Position numbers and translations under genes: made by a program
Assembly: GCA_050299175.1 (NCBI GenBank)
Contig: JBNKVM010000009.1
Location: 62,001 to 126,000 of the forward strand
From: JAPHTQ01 sp050299175
GTDB lineage: Bacteria > Pseudomonadota > Gammaproteobacteria > Thiohalomonadales > Thiohalomonadaceae
Length of the DNA: 64,000 nucleotides
Direction of reading: 5' to 3'
In this document: positions 1 to 9,821 of the stretch, piece after piece
How the letters are laid out: each line of letters begins with the position of its first letter
How positions within the stretch are numbered: position 1 is the first letter of the stretch
The notes under the pieces: generated by a model
Database searches by the model: none
The model's input: the letters and a program-made list of their open reading frames with translations, nothing else
Told to the model about the DNA's origin: nothing

Positions 1-590
1 GCATGGAAATCGAATAACGACTCCATCAGCTCGGCATAGTCGGCGATCGGGTCGATGATTTCGATGGTGGTCTCGCCGATGGCGAAGATGCCATGCTCAT
101 CGAGTGGGATGTCCGGGTGATCGAAGATGCGATACTCAGCCAGAGTTTTGCTGCGTTGATAGATCGCCTCGGTGAGTGATTCGGACGCAGGTCCGCCGCT
201 GGCGATATTGAACTTGATACCGAAGTCGCCGTCGGGACCGCCGGGGTTGTGGCTGGCGGAGAGGATAATCCCGCCCTGAGTCTGGTGTTTGCGGATCACT
301 GCTGAGGAGGCGGGGGTGGAGAGCAGGCCATCACGCCCTACCAGGACTCGGGCAACACCATTCGCAGCTGCCATACGCAGGATGGTCTGAATCGCCTCGC
401 GATTGAAGAAGCGGCCGTCGCCGCCCAGCGTCATGGTACCGCCCTTGAGTTCGGGAACACAGTCGATAATCGCCTGGACGAAGTTCTCCAGATAGTTGGG
501 TAGCTGGAAGCGGCTTACCTGCTTGCGCAGGCCGGAAGTGCCGGGGCGCTGGTCATCGAAGGGGGTGGTAGAGACGGTTTTGATTTCCAT
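1..590 (-). CDS. pgm: Phosphoglucomutase, alpha-D-glucose-phosphate type (5' part only)
   Basis: Interconverts glucose 1-phosphate and glucose 6-phosphate in the cytoplasm, linking glycolysis with glycogen and sugar-nucleotide synthesis. Reading leftward from the ATG at 590, the protein starts MEIKTVSTTPFDDQRPGTSG, typical of the roughly 545-residue phosphoglucomutases. The phosphoserine loop SASHNPGG follows near residue 110. The family usually has TASHNPGG and the serine carries the phosphate. Only about 196 codons are inside the window and the C-terminal domains lie beyond base 1. It diverges from htpG across about 110 bases. The Shine-Dalgarno sequence is weak. The identification is firm. 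The exact subfamily (glucose-specific versus phosphomannomutase) rests on the N-terminus alone. Confidence 0.85.
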   Translation of the reverse strand, partial: MEIKTVSTTPFDDQRPGTSGLRKQVSRFQLPNYLENFVQAIIDCVPELKGGTMTLGGDGRFFNREAIQTILRMAAANGVARVLVGRDGLLSTPASSAVIRKHQTQGGIILSASHNPGGPDGDFGIKFNIASGGPASESLTEAIYQRSKTLAEYRIFDHPDIPLDEHGIFAIGETTIEIIDPIADYAELMESLFDFH

Positions 591-627
591 AGATCGCTTT
601 GCCGTAGTTACCTGAGTCGTGAGTGGG

Positions 628-656
628 CTTGAAAGGAGTATATAATAGCCCTATTT
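628..656 (+). promoter_or_regulatory. Sigma-32 (RpoH) heat-shock promoter of htpG
   Basis: CTTGAAA at 628-634 equals the RpoH -35 consensus. After 14 bases comes CCCTATTT at 649-656, one mismatch from CCCCATTT. This fits the known consensus (CTTGAAA, about 13-15 bases, CCCCATNT), and htpG is a classic RpoH target. A TATAAT at 641-646 inside the spacer could also serve a housekeeping sigma factor. The inferred start of transcription is about 40 bases before the ATG. Confidence 0.75.
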
Positions 657-703
657 TTCGCCAGATTCAGACACAGGCTTAAACATGGAGGACGAATAAC
701 ATC

Positions 704-2599
<1,896 letters not shown>

Positions 2600-2610
2600 C
2601 CACGCGGTAA

Positions 2611-2652
2611 CGAACGCTGGAATCTCTTGGCAGATTCCGGCGTTCGTTTTTT
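2611..2652 (+). terminator. Rho-independent terminator of htpG
   Basis: A 15-base arm (2611-2625) pairs with 2632-2646 around the loop CTTGGC, with a single imperfect position, and is followed by six T (2647-2652). The T-run overlaps the stop codon of the leftward membrane-protein gene. The opposite strand has no T-run, so it serves htpG only. Confidence 0.9.
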
Positions 2653-3217
2653 ATTGGCGGCGATAAATAATAACCGCAATGAGCACCATGCATCCCAATC
2701 CTGTTGCGATAGGAAAGATGAGCGTGGTGGCGCTGTAGTTTTCCAAGGCCATGATTGCCAGTACATTGCGCACGGCAAACAGGAAATAGAATAGCGTCTG
2801 TTCCTCATACGGACGGTGGTACGCCTTGCGTAGCGTGGGACCGAAGCCGAGCATATCGACCGTCGTCAGGATCAGCACTGCCCAGAAGGGATCAGCAGTC
2901 AGATACCAGAAAGGCAGGGCGCTCAGGGCGGTAATGAGGAATAGCCAGTCTGCCAGAGTGATGGTGATATCCGCTTTGTGCCGATAGGCTAACCAGGCAA
3001 CGATTATCGTGATGATTCCCGATACCCCTATAGGCCAGGCACCGGCACCGCCCCTGTCGCTGAGTTGCGCCAGAAAGACCACGAATGTAGTGATGCCCCA
3101 GATGATCCAGGAGAAAACATGCGGTTTGGTTTGCCCACGTAGAATCGAGACCAGGTAAGGCAGGAACGAGGTGATCGTAATCACGATTGCGATGGCGCTA
3201 AGGACTTCTTTGAGCAT
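2651..3217 (-). CDS. Small polytopic inner-membrane protein, function unknown
   Basis: A 188-residue very hydrophobic protein with about six predicted membrane segments: roughly 5-25, 34-52, 62-78, 87-105, 112-128 and 145-185 (the last probably two). Conserved-looking features are FLPYLVSILRGQTKPHVFSW in the first loop, followed by an aromatic stretch, and a DMLGFGPTLRKAY loop near residue 130. The repeat of a proline-containing helix plus a short polar loop resembles PQ-loop/SemiSWEET-type proteins in outline, but I cannot assign it. It is convergent with htpG and stands alone. The ATG at 3217 starts directly in a membrane helix. Confidence 0.6.
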   Translation of the reverse strand: MLKEVLSAIAIVITITSFLPYLVSILRGQTKPHVFSWIIWGITTFVVFLAQLSDRGGAGAWPIGVSGIITIIVAWLAYRHKADITITLADWLFLITALSALPFWYLTADPFWAVLILTTVDMLGFGPTLRKAYHRPYEEQTLFYFLFAVRNVLAIMALENYSATTLIFPIATGLGCMVLIAVIIYRRQ

Positions 3218-3385
3218 GGATAACGGACAGTGAATGAGGTGGATTTGGCATGTTACTACGCAGGTTCAACCTTGTGGAAGGCTAGGGCAGTCAGGTACCG
3301 TTTTTTTGTCTCAGAATCTATTGACGGCCGTATTGGCTGGGTCTAAATTTCCCTCGCCCAATCCGGGGTTTCGTCGTGTCACTGC

Positions 3386-4189
3386 ATGCGGCTCATTTCA
3401 TTCAATGCTCTGCGCAGCGTCGGTATTCCCGGCGTCCATTACCTGAAACCGGAGCACTATTTCCGCGAATTGGCACGCGTACGCGATGCCGATTGGGTGC
3501 TCTATCCTGAATACTGGCAGGTCAACAGTCTCTACTACGGCCTGGGTAAAAGAATCTTTCCCTCGGTCGCCAGTTATCACCTCGGCCACGACAAGATAGA
3601 ACAGACCCGTGCCTTTCTTACCGTGGCACCAGCAAATATACCGTGGACTGAAATACTACCGGCCACGGACACCTCAGTGGAACACGTGCTGGAGACGTTC
3701 GATTTTCCTTTCGTTGCCAAGATGGTGCGCAGTTCCATGGGCGAAGGAGTATTCCTCATCGAATCGCATCGCGATTTTCTCGATTACGTAGCCAACAACG
3801 ACATCCTCTATGTGCAGGAATACCTGCCGATCCAGCGCGACCTGCGTGTTGTATGGGTAGGCAACGAAGTTGTGAGTGCTTACTGGCGTGAGCAGACCGA
3901 TGGCTTCCATAACAATGTGGCCCAGGGTGGGGTAGTTCGTTTTGATACCGTGCCTCCCGCAGCACTGGAAATGGTGACCCATGTTGCTACAGCGCTTGGT
4001 ATCGATCACGCCGGTTTCGATATCGCCGTGGTGGCGGGACACTGTTATCTGTTGGAGTTTAACGTGCTGTTTGGTCTAGATGGTCTGCAATGCCAGGGTA
4101 TTCGGCTCAGCGATTATGTGATTCGTTACCTCGGTATTGAGGGTGACGAACCGACCAAACCAATCAGACCGCGCCCAATAGCCGCCTAG
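3386..4189 (+). CDS. ATP-grasp domain protein (RimK-like ligase fold)
   Basis: A 267-residue protein. FPFVAKMVRSSMGEGVFLIE (about residues 106-125) looks like the ATP-grasp central lysine and glycine-rich loop. YVQEYLPIQRDLRVVWVGNE (about 142-161) matches the strand and arginine region seen in RimK and glutathione-synthetase-like ligases. The metal-binding end shows HAGFDIAVV and YLLEFNVLFG, the E-x-N pair expected to bind magnesium. Such enzymes join a carboxylate to an amine through an acyl phosphate. The substrate cannot be read. It lacks a preATP-grasp signature I recognise. The ATG at 3386 is the first in frame that gives the full domain, and its ribosome-binding site is poor. It is not obviously co-transcribed with the next gene, 119 bases away. 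Confidence 0.6.
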   Translation: MRLISFNALRSVGIPGVHYLKPEHYFRELARVRDADWVLYPEYWQVNSLYYGLGKRIFPSVASYHLGHDKIEQTRAFLTVAPANIPWTEILPATDTSVEHVLETFDFPFVAKMVRSSMGEGVFLIESHRDFLDYVANNDILYVQEYLPIQRDLRVVWVGNEVVSAYWREQTDGFHNNVAQGGVVRFDTVPPAALEMVTHVATALGIDHAGFDIAVVAGHCYLLEFNVLFGLDGLQCQGIRLSDYVIRYLGIEGDEPTKPIRPRPIAA

Positions 4190-4308
4190 GATTTTATCCC
4201 CCAAAATTACCGTTTATTTCTCTATCTTTCGCTTCGTCGCAATTCCCTGTTGTCCTTCTCCTGGCTTGTCTATGGTAATTCCACCAAATATCAATCGTGG
4301 ACAAAGTC

Positions 4309-5352
4309 ATGCGCAGGGTATTGCTAATCGCTGTACTGTTGTTTACCACAACCATTTCGGCGGAAGAGGAGCGCTACACGCTGACGCCCTCGCCGGTAAT
4401 CGGCTACGATCCTACCTATGGCTGGTTACTGGGTGCCGCGCTGTTCGTTTATCCGGATGAATCGGTGCCGGGAAACCGGGCAAGGCGCTATTTCGACATC
4501 CTGGCCATGCATGTGGATAGCCCGGCATGGATGCTGCGTACCCACTATAAGCAGTACGCTTTGCTGCCCGGTACGAATTTCTCCCTGGAAGCGGTTTATT
4601 CCGATTTCTATGCCCCATGGTTCGGTGAAGGTGATTCAACTCCCGATGTTCCCCTGTACAAAATTGACCAGCAGTTTCTCTCCCTTCGTCCTGCATTTGA
4701 ATTTCCCATAACAGAAACAGTGGAATGGTCGCTGTTTGCCGATTATCGCCAGCGCACCGATCAGGGTGTGGATGGCGATACCTCGCTACATCTCTTCCCT
4801 GACGAAACCACTACTGCTTTCGGCATAGGCCTGCGTAGCGACAGTCGAACCGATCGTTTTTCTCCGCTTGCGGGACACCTGGCTGAACTGCGCGTTTCGC
4901 GCCTTGGCCCGGAGACCAGCGATCTCGTCGATGCAAAAGTTGTGTGGCAATTGGAAGGGGAGTGGCGTCAGTACGTGGCTATTAGTCACAACATCAGTTG
5001 GGCAGGGCGGTTAGCTGCTGGGATAAGCGATGGCGATCCTGGGTATCTATTCCGCTACGCCCTGGGCGGGGCAGAAAGGCTGCGTGGACTGGAAGGTAAT
5101 CGTATGCGTGGTAAACGCTACTGGTTGGTGCAGAACGAAATGCGCTATCCAATCTGGCGCTTTATTTCCGGTACCGCCTTCGTTGAGAGCGGAAGTGTAG
5201 GTGAGGAGAGCTACGGTGCATCACTAATAACTTACGGTGTTGGCCTACGTTTCGGTTTGCCACCCGATTATCGGGTCAAGCTGCGCTTCGATTTTGCCTG
5301 TACTGAAGGAGAGGAAACTCTCACCTATATCGATTTCGGGCATGCATTTTAG
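4309..5352 (+). CDS. Omp85/BamA-type beta-barrel outer-membrane protein (surface antigen family)
   Basis: A 347-residue exported barrel without POTRA domains. The signal peptide is MRRVLLIAVLLFTTTISA. Alternating hydrophobic strands run to a C-terminal phenylalanine (DFGHAF), the usual signal for BAM-dependent insertion. GGAERLRGLEGNRMRG (about 249-264) corresponds to the strand/loop six V-R-G-F motif that marks Omp85 barrels, and PVIGYDPTYGWLLGAALF near the N-terminus is typical of the first strands. The ATG at 4309 is preferred over an upstream GTG (4297) because it gives a clean signal peptide. It is the first gene of the envelope locus, and the next gene starts 12 bases on behind AGGAGGAG. 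The cargo is unknown. It may assemble or translocate the product of the adjacent ABC system. Confidence 0.7.
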   Translation: MRRVLLIAVLLFTTTISAEEERYTLTPSPVIGYDPTYGWLLGAALFVYPDESVPGNRARRYFDILAMHVDSPAWMLRTHYKQYALLPGTNFSLEAVYSDFYAPWFGEGDSTPDVPLYKIDQQFLSLRPAFEFPITETVEWSLFADYRQRTDQGVDGDTSLHLFPDETTTAFGIGLRSDSRTDRFSPLAGHLAELRVSRLGPETSDLVDAKVVWQLEGEWRQYVAISHNISWAGRLAAGISDGDPGYLFRYALGGAERLRGLEGNRMRGKRYWLVQNEMRYPIWRFISGTAFVESGSVGEESYGASLITYGVGLRFGLPPDYRVKLRFDFACTEGEETLTYIDFGHAF

Positions 5353-5364
5353 GAGGAGACGACA

Positions 5365-5961
5365 GTGTTCCATATCAGGGATATTAATTTGTTTTTGTTA
5401 TTGATGTTGTTCTACACCACGGTGTCAGCAGTAACACAGGAAGAAATGCGTGAGGTGCGTGAGCAGTTTAATAGCGGCCTGAGTAACGAGGACAACAACC
5501 AGGCGATCCATGACCGATTGCAGCAAATGATGATACATGAATCGGATAACCCATTGTTGCTGGTTTACTATGGTAGTACCGAAACTCTGCTGGGCAAGTA
5601 TGCCTGGATGCCGTGGAACAAGCTGGGTTATGTCAATGACGGTATTGCTTATATCGAAAGGGCACTGCGCCTGGCAAACGAAGCCGAAGTATCAACATTC
5701 CATGAAATTAAACTGGTTGCCGCCAGTACTTATGTCGCGTTGCCGGAGATGTTCAATACCTTTGATAGTGGCAAGAAGTTAGTGAACGAATTACTCAAGG
5801 TACGCAAACAGAATCGTTGGCCGGACAGTTTTCTCTACTCTCTCTACAGTGCCGCAGCACAGGTGGCAGAGCATGATGACGACAAAGATGAAAAGGCGAA
5901 GTGGCAGGCACGCGCCTACGTGTTGGCCACAAATAAAACAGCAGAGGAAGCGCAACAATGA
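5365..5961 (+). CDS. Secreted helical-repeat (TPR-like) protein
   Basis: 198 residues starting at a GTG with a strong AGGAGGAG site (5351-5358) six bases upstream. A signal peptide (MFHIRDINLFLLLMLFYTTV and following SA) leads to a mature, charged, alpha-helical protein with amphipathic helices of TPR/SEL1-like spacing (for example GIAYIERALRLANEAE near 90). Probably periplasmic. It overlaps the ABC ATPase by four bases (ATGA), so translation is coupled. That places it as an accessory periplasmic component of the transporter. No catalytic motif is visible and I do not recognise a named family. Confidence 0.6.
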   Translation: MFHIRDINLFLLLMLFYTTVSAVTQEEMREVREQFNSGLSNEDNNQAIHDRLQQMMIHESDNPLLLVYYGSTETLLGKYAWMPWNKLGYVNDGIAYIERALRLANEAEVSTFHEIKLVAASTYVALPEMFNTFDSGKKLVNELLKVRKQNRWPDSFLYSLYSAAAQVAEHDDDKDEKAKWQARAYVLATNKTAEEAQQ

Positions 5962-6629
5962 ATCCGTTAATCGAAATGCATGGTATCGGCAAGCACTACC
6001 ATCTCGGCGAAACTGAAGTGTTGGCATTAAGTAATGTCGACTTGCAAGTTGAGCGTGGTGCCTTTGTGGCACTCAGCGGCCCATCCGGCAGCGGCAAGAG
6101 CACTCTGCTCAATATCTGTGGGCTTATCGATCACAGTAACGCCGGTAGCTATTTGCTGGAGGGGATCGATATTGCGAAACAAAAGCGGGCTTCACTGACA
6201 CGGTTACGCCGTGAAAGTATCGGTTTTGTCTTTCAGAGCTTTAATCTGGTGCCGGTAATGACCGCCTATGAAAATGTGGAGTATCCATTACTGCTTAGCG
6301 GTGTGGCGCCAGCACAACGCAGGCAAAGGGTGAATGAAATTCTGGAACAGGTCGGGCTGGATAAATTCTCCCGTCACCTTCCCGATAAGCTCTCTGGCGG
6401 TCAACGCCAACGTGTCGCCATTGCCCGTGCATTGGTGAAAAAACCTGTACTGATAGTTGCCGATGAACCAACCGCCAATCTCGATACCGCTACTGCCACC
6501 CAGGTGATCGACCTGATGCATGAACTGGGCCGCGAGATGGGGACGACCTTCCTGGTTGCCACCCATGACGAACGCATGACCAGCCGCTGCGAGCGGGTGG
6601 TGCAACTGATTGACGGAGAAGTGCAATGA
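5958..6629 (+). CDS. ABC transporter ATP-binding protein (LolD/MacB class)
   Basis: 223-residue nucleotide-binding subunit that powers the adjacent permease. Walker A is GPSGSGKST (41-49). The Q-loop lies in GFVFQSFNLVPVMTAYENVE, a sequence characteristic of the LolD/MacB/FtsE subfamily. The signature is LSGGQRQRVAIARAL (about 144-158), Walker B is LIVADEP, the D-loop TANLD, and the H-loop histidine sits in VATHDERM. All catalytic residues are intact. Start and stop codons overlap both neighbours by four bases (ATGA), the mark of a tightly coupled operon. This subfamily usually drives mechanotransmission or extraction of substrates from the outer leaflet of the inner membrane rather than transport through it. 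Confidence 0.93.
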   Translation: MNPLIEMHGIGKHYHLGETEVLALSNVDLQVERGAFVALSGPSGSGKSTLLNICGLIDHSNAGSYLLEGIDIAKQKRASLTRLRRESIGFVFQSFNLVPVMTAYENVEYPLLLSGVAPAQRRQRVNEILEQVGLDKFSRHLPDKLSGGQRQRVAIARALVKKPVLIVADEPTANLDTATATQVIDLMHELGREMGTTFLVATHDERMTSRCERVVQLIDGEVQ

Positions 6630-7843
6630 AATGGTTACTCTTTGCTTGGAAGAATGTCTTTCGCAACAAGCGACGTACCGCGATTACCATGCTGCTGGCC
6701 GCCATCGGTACGGCCGGTGTGTTGATGGCATCCGGCTTCGCCATGTACACCTACGATTCACTCAAGCAGATGTCGGCACGGCAGATCGGCTATGTGGTTA
6801 TGGCCCATACTGACTATTTCGACAAGGATGAGGAGACGCCGCTGGAATTTGGTTTGAGTGGCAGCAAGGCGCTGACTGCTAAGTTGCTTAAGGATCGGCG
6901 TGTTTCGAGTGTGTTGCCTCGGCTGGGTTTTTCCGGACTGATCTCCAACGGTGAAAAATCGGCGATCTATCTCGGCAATGGTATTGAGCCAGAGGGCGAA
7001 TTTCACATCAACGGTGCGTTGACCAGGGTAGAAAAGGGACGACAGTTAAAATCTACTGCGGCAAGTGAAATACCTGAGGTGATGCTGGCGAAGGATCTGG
7101 CGCACAACCTCAAGGCGAAGCCTGGCGACATACTGACTTTGCTCGCAACTACTGGTGATGGTGTGTTGAATGCTATCGACGTCAAACTCGTCGGTATCTA
7201 TAGCACCGGCGTACCGGAGATGGATGCACGGGCACTGATGACCACGGTTGCCACCGGTCAGGAGTTGCTGGTCAGCGATAAGGTTAGCTCGCTGGCGATC
7301 TACCTCTTTGACCTGGAAGGTACTCAGGCCTTTTATGAAGAGATGAAACAGAAACACCCCGATCTTGCCTTCAAGCGTTGGGATGAGCTGGCCTATTTCT
7401 ATAATCAGGTGCGCGAACTCTATGACCGCATCTTTGGCATGCTCGGCATGATTATTGTGGTGATGGTCTTCTTCGCCGTGGCCAATACTGTTTCTATGAG
7501 TGTGGCGGAGCGCACCCGTGAGATCGGCACCCTGGCGGCAATGGGTACACCTGTATGGCGCTTGATCTCCAACTTCGCCATGGAGTCTGGGATTATCGGT
7601 GTACTTTCGGCTGTAGTAGGGTTGATCATCTCCGCCAGCGTTACCCTGCTGCTATATGTGTTCCCGGTGATGATGTCACCACCACCGGGGCGTACCGAAG
7701 GTTATCCGCTTTATCTCTATTTCGATCCGGCGGTTTACGTTGAAGTCGCGCTGTTAATTGTCGTGGTCTCGGTCCTGGCGGCGCTGCTGGCGGCACGGCG
7801 TGGGGCGAACAAACCTATTGTGGAGGCACTACAACATGTCTGA
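6626..7843 (+). CDS. ABC transporter permease, FtsX/MacB/LolCE superfamily
   Basis: 405 residues with the four-helix topology of type VII ABC permeases. One N-terminal membrane helix (about 18-40, after KNVFRNKRRTAITM) is followed by a large periplasmic domain (about 45-265). Three C-terminal helices follow (about 275-300, 320-345 and 372-392) with the FtsX-domain signature SVAERTREIGTLAAMGTP. Proteins of this build include MacB, LolC/E and FtsX. They form homodimers or heterodimers, and here only one permease gene is present, so a homodimer is likely. The order ATPase-permease-LolA-like protein resembles a lipoprotein-sorting pathway, but the standard lolCDE genes normally lie elsewhere, so I treat this as a dedicated paralogue. 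Confidence 0.88.
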   Translation: MKWLLFAWKNVFRNKRRTAITMLLAAIGTAGVLMASGFAMYTYDSLKQMSARQIGYVVMAHTDYFDKDEETPLEFGLSGSKALTAKLLKDRRVSSVLPRLGFSGLISNGEKSAIYLGNGIEPEGEFHINGALTRVEKGRQLKSTAASEIPEVMLAKDLAHNLKAKPGDILTLLATTGDGVLNAIDVKLVGIYSTGVPEMDARALMTTVATGQELLVSDKVSSLAIYLFDLEGTQAFYEEMKQKHPDLAFKRWDELAYFYNQVRELYDRIFGMLGMIIVVMVFFAVANTVSMSVAERTREIGTLAAMGTPVWRLISNFAMESGIIGVLSAVVGLIISASVTLLLYVFPVMMSPPPGRTEGYPLYLYFDPAVYVEVALLIVVVSVLAALLAARRGANKPIVEALQHV

Positions 7844-8600
7844 AAAATGTTCATCACGCATTTGCGCCTTTGCGTTAGGTATTTTCTTTTTCTTTCCTTT
7901 GCCGACGCTTGCCGAAGCGGATGTGGCGGCGATGCTTAAACGTGCCGATGACTACCGGTTGGCCGATGCCGAGTCGCGGGTCGAGACTTTGGTCAGGCTT
8001 TACGACCATGATCAGCTCGACAAGGAGAAACACTATACCGTTTACCTTAAACCGGGACGTCGTTCGTTGGTGCTGTTTCGCAGTGCCGGTGAGGTGGGGC
8101 AGAAGGTGTTGATGCTTGACGATGCATTCTGGATGTTGATGCCTGGTACCCATCGCCCTATTCGTATTACGCCAATGCAGAAGTTGCTGGGTGAGGCATC
8201 TACCGGTGATGTCACCACACTAACGTGGAGTGAGGATTATAGCGGCAAGATGGTGAATGCAAATTACAAAGGTGAATACTGTTCTGTTGATTGCAAACAG
8301 CTTGAACTGACTTCGATACGTAAGGGAACCAGTTATCAGCGTATCGAACTGTGGCTGAATAAAAACGATGTACCGCTTTATGCCCGTCTTTTTCTTCAGT
8401 CTGGACGTTTGGCCAAGGAGGCGCGTTATCAGTTAGGGGAAATTAATGGCAGGCCACGCATTATCGAGATGACCCTGTTCGACAGTATCAATACCAATAA
8501 ACGGACCGAGATCGAATATCAATCGATGAAATCGGCCGATATTCCGGACAAGTTCTACAATCCAACCTACCTGTTACGTGAGAATCTGGAGGGGTGGTGA
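7836..8600 (+). CDS. LolA-like periplasmic protein (outer-membrane lipoprotein-sorting type)
   Basis: 254 residues beginning at the ATG at 7836, which overlaps the permease stop by eight bases. Longer in-frame extensions upstream read through permease sequence and are rejected. A signal peptide (about 1-26, hydrophobic core ICAFALGIFFFFPLPTLAEA) precedes a mature domain whose alternating strands and phrases such as YLKPGRRSLVLFR, MLDDAFWMLMPGTHRP and ITPMQKLLGEASTGDV resemble the LolA-like family annotated as outer membrane lipoprotein-sorting protein. Such proteins are incomplete beta-barrels that carry lipidic cargo across the periplasm. In this context it is the plausible shuttle between the ABC permease and the barrel encoded next. 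Confidence 0.7.
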   Translation: MSEKCSSRICAFALGIFFFFPLPTLAEADVAAMLKRADDYRLADAESRVETLVRLYDHDQLDKEKHYTVYLKPGRRSLVLFRSAGEVGQKVLMLDDAFWMLMPGTHRPIRITPMQKLLGEASTGDVTTLTWSEDYSGKMVNANYKGEYCSVDCKQLELTSIRKGTSYQRIELWLNKNDVPLYARLFLQSGRLAKEARYQLGEINGRPRIIEMTLFDSINTNKRTEIEYQSMKSADIPDKFYNPTYLLRENLEGW

Positions 8601-9817
8601 GATCGTATCTTCTGTTAGTGCTGCTATTGCTGTCGGCCAATGTCGTGGCGCAAACCACGCTTGGTCTGCAGCTTTATGGCGAATCTGCAACATTACGTGA
8701 CGATAGCCTGTTCTCCTCCCCCGACGATTGGAGGCCCTTTGCAATGCAAAATAGCACTGGTGAACTCTGGCTGCGTTGGCAACGACGAGGTCTGGTGTTT
8801 GAAGGTGCACTGGATCAATATGCCACGGAAGGTGAATTACCCCGGGCACAGGGCCGGCTTAACGAACTCTATGCCGATTTTTCCACTGCCGATCTCGATT
8901 TCTCCATCGGTAAGAAAGTAGTTGGTTCTGGTATCGGTTACGGTTTTCGTCCACTCGATCTGATTCAGGGTGAGGACCGGCGTGCACTGCTGACCACAAG
9001 GTTGGAAGGGGCGCCGCTGTTGCAGGTGGAGCACATTAATGCTGATTCCAGCCTGTCATTGACCTGGTATAACCGCTTTGATGTAGACGAGGGCAGTATA
9101 CGGCGGAATGACAATCAGGTGCTACTGCGTTACTACCATCTATGGGATGAACTGGAAGGCGAACTATTACTGCACTGGCACGAACAGCTCGGCGAAGCCT
9201 ATGGAGCCGGGTTTACCTGGGTCGGCAGCATGGTGCTCGAACTGCATGGAGCATTGTTGTGGCAGCCACGACTGTTGCGTCGGCACCATACTCTGCTGGA
9301 TGGTGGCAGTGTGTTGGCATCCGTGGACCCGTGGCAAACAATAGAGGCTAATGAGGACGGCCGTATTTTATTGGGTATGAACTGGAGTACCGAATCGGGT
9401 TACACACTGCTATTGGAAATGTGGCATGACGGTAGCGCCATGAGCCACAGCGAGTGGCGGCAGTTATTTTTACTGGCTGCCGATCAGCGTACGCTACTCG
9501 GCTCTGCGCCCGATGCAGTAGTCTACGGTAACCTTGCCTGGGATAGCACTGCCTTCCAGGCAGCATCATTGCTGCGTGACAATGCGATGTTGCGCATATC
9601 CTATGATGGTGAGCGTATTGACCCATGGTTCGATTTTCTGACTACGCCAGAGGACAGTGGATATGTGGTGACGCTGGGCACCGATTATGAGATTCGCCAG
9701 GGACTGAAATTGAGTGCCAGTGTTCGCGGTTATGGCGGTCCGGATGATTCCGCCTATGGGCAACTGCCATTGATGACCACCGGTTTTCTACAGCTGAATG
9801 GCGAGATAGTATGGTAG
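8594..9817 (+). CDS. Predicted beta-barrel outer-membrane protein of the ABC/LolA-like locus
   Basis: About 407 residues. A signal peptide (MVRSYLLLVLLLLSANVVAQ) is followed by many alternating aromatic/polar strands (for example GELWLRWQRRGLVFEGALDQ, GAGFTWVGSMVLELHGALLW) and a C-terminal strand ending in tryptophan (QLNGEIVW), consistent with an outer-membrane barrel. I cannot place it in a named family. It starts at one of two adjacent GTG codons (8594 or 8597) that overlap the previous stop. The GGAGG there sits too close, so the start is uncertain by a few codons. Its position after a LolA-like protein suggests it is the outer-membrane receptor or exit point of the system. Confidence 0.6.
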   Translation: MVRSYLLLVLLLLSANVVAQTTLGLQLYGESATLRDDSLFSSPDDWRPFAMQNSTGELWLRWQRRGLVFEGALDQYATEGELPRAQGRLNELYADFSTADLDFSIGKKVVGSGIGYGFRPLDLIQGEDRRALLTTRLEGAPLLQVEHINADSSLSLTWYNRFDVDEGSIRRNDNQVLLRYYHLWDELEGELLLHWHEQLGEAYGAGFTWVGSMVLELHGALLWQPRLLRRHHTLLDGGSVLASVDPWQTIEANEDGRILLGMNWSTESGYTLLLEMWHDGSAMSHSEWRQLFLLAADQRTLLGSAPDAVVYGNLAWDSTAFQAASLLRDNAMLRISYDGERIDPWFDFLTTPEDSGYVVTLGTDYEIRQGLKLSASVRGYGGPDDSAYGQLPLMTTGFLQLNGEIVW

Positions 9818-9821
9818 AAAA

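Noticed and set aside
5958..8600. Calling the ABC genes lolD, lolC/E and lolA
   Set aside because: The classes match, but there is only one permease gene, no LolB-like receiver, and two barrels instead; these fit a dedicated paralogous system better than the housekeeping Lol pathway.
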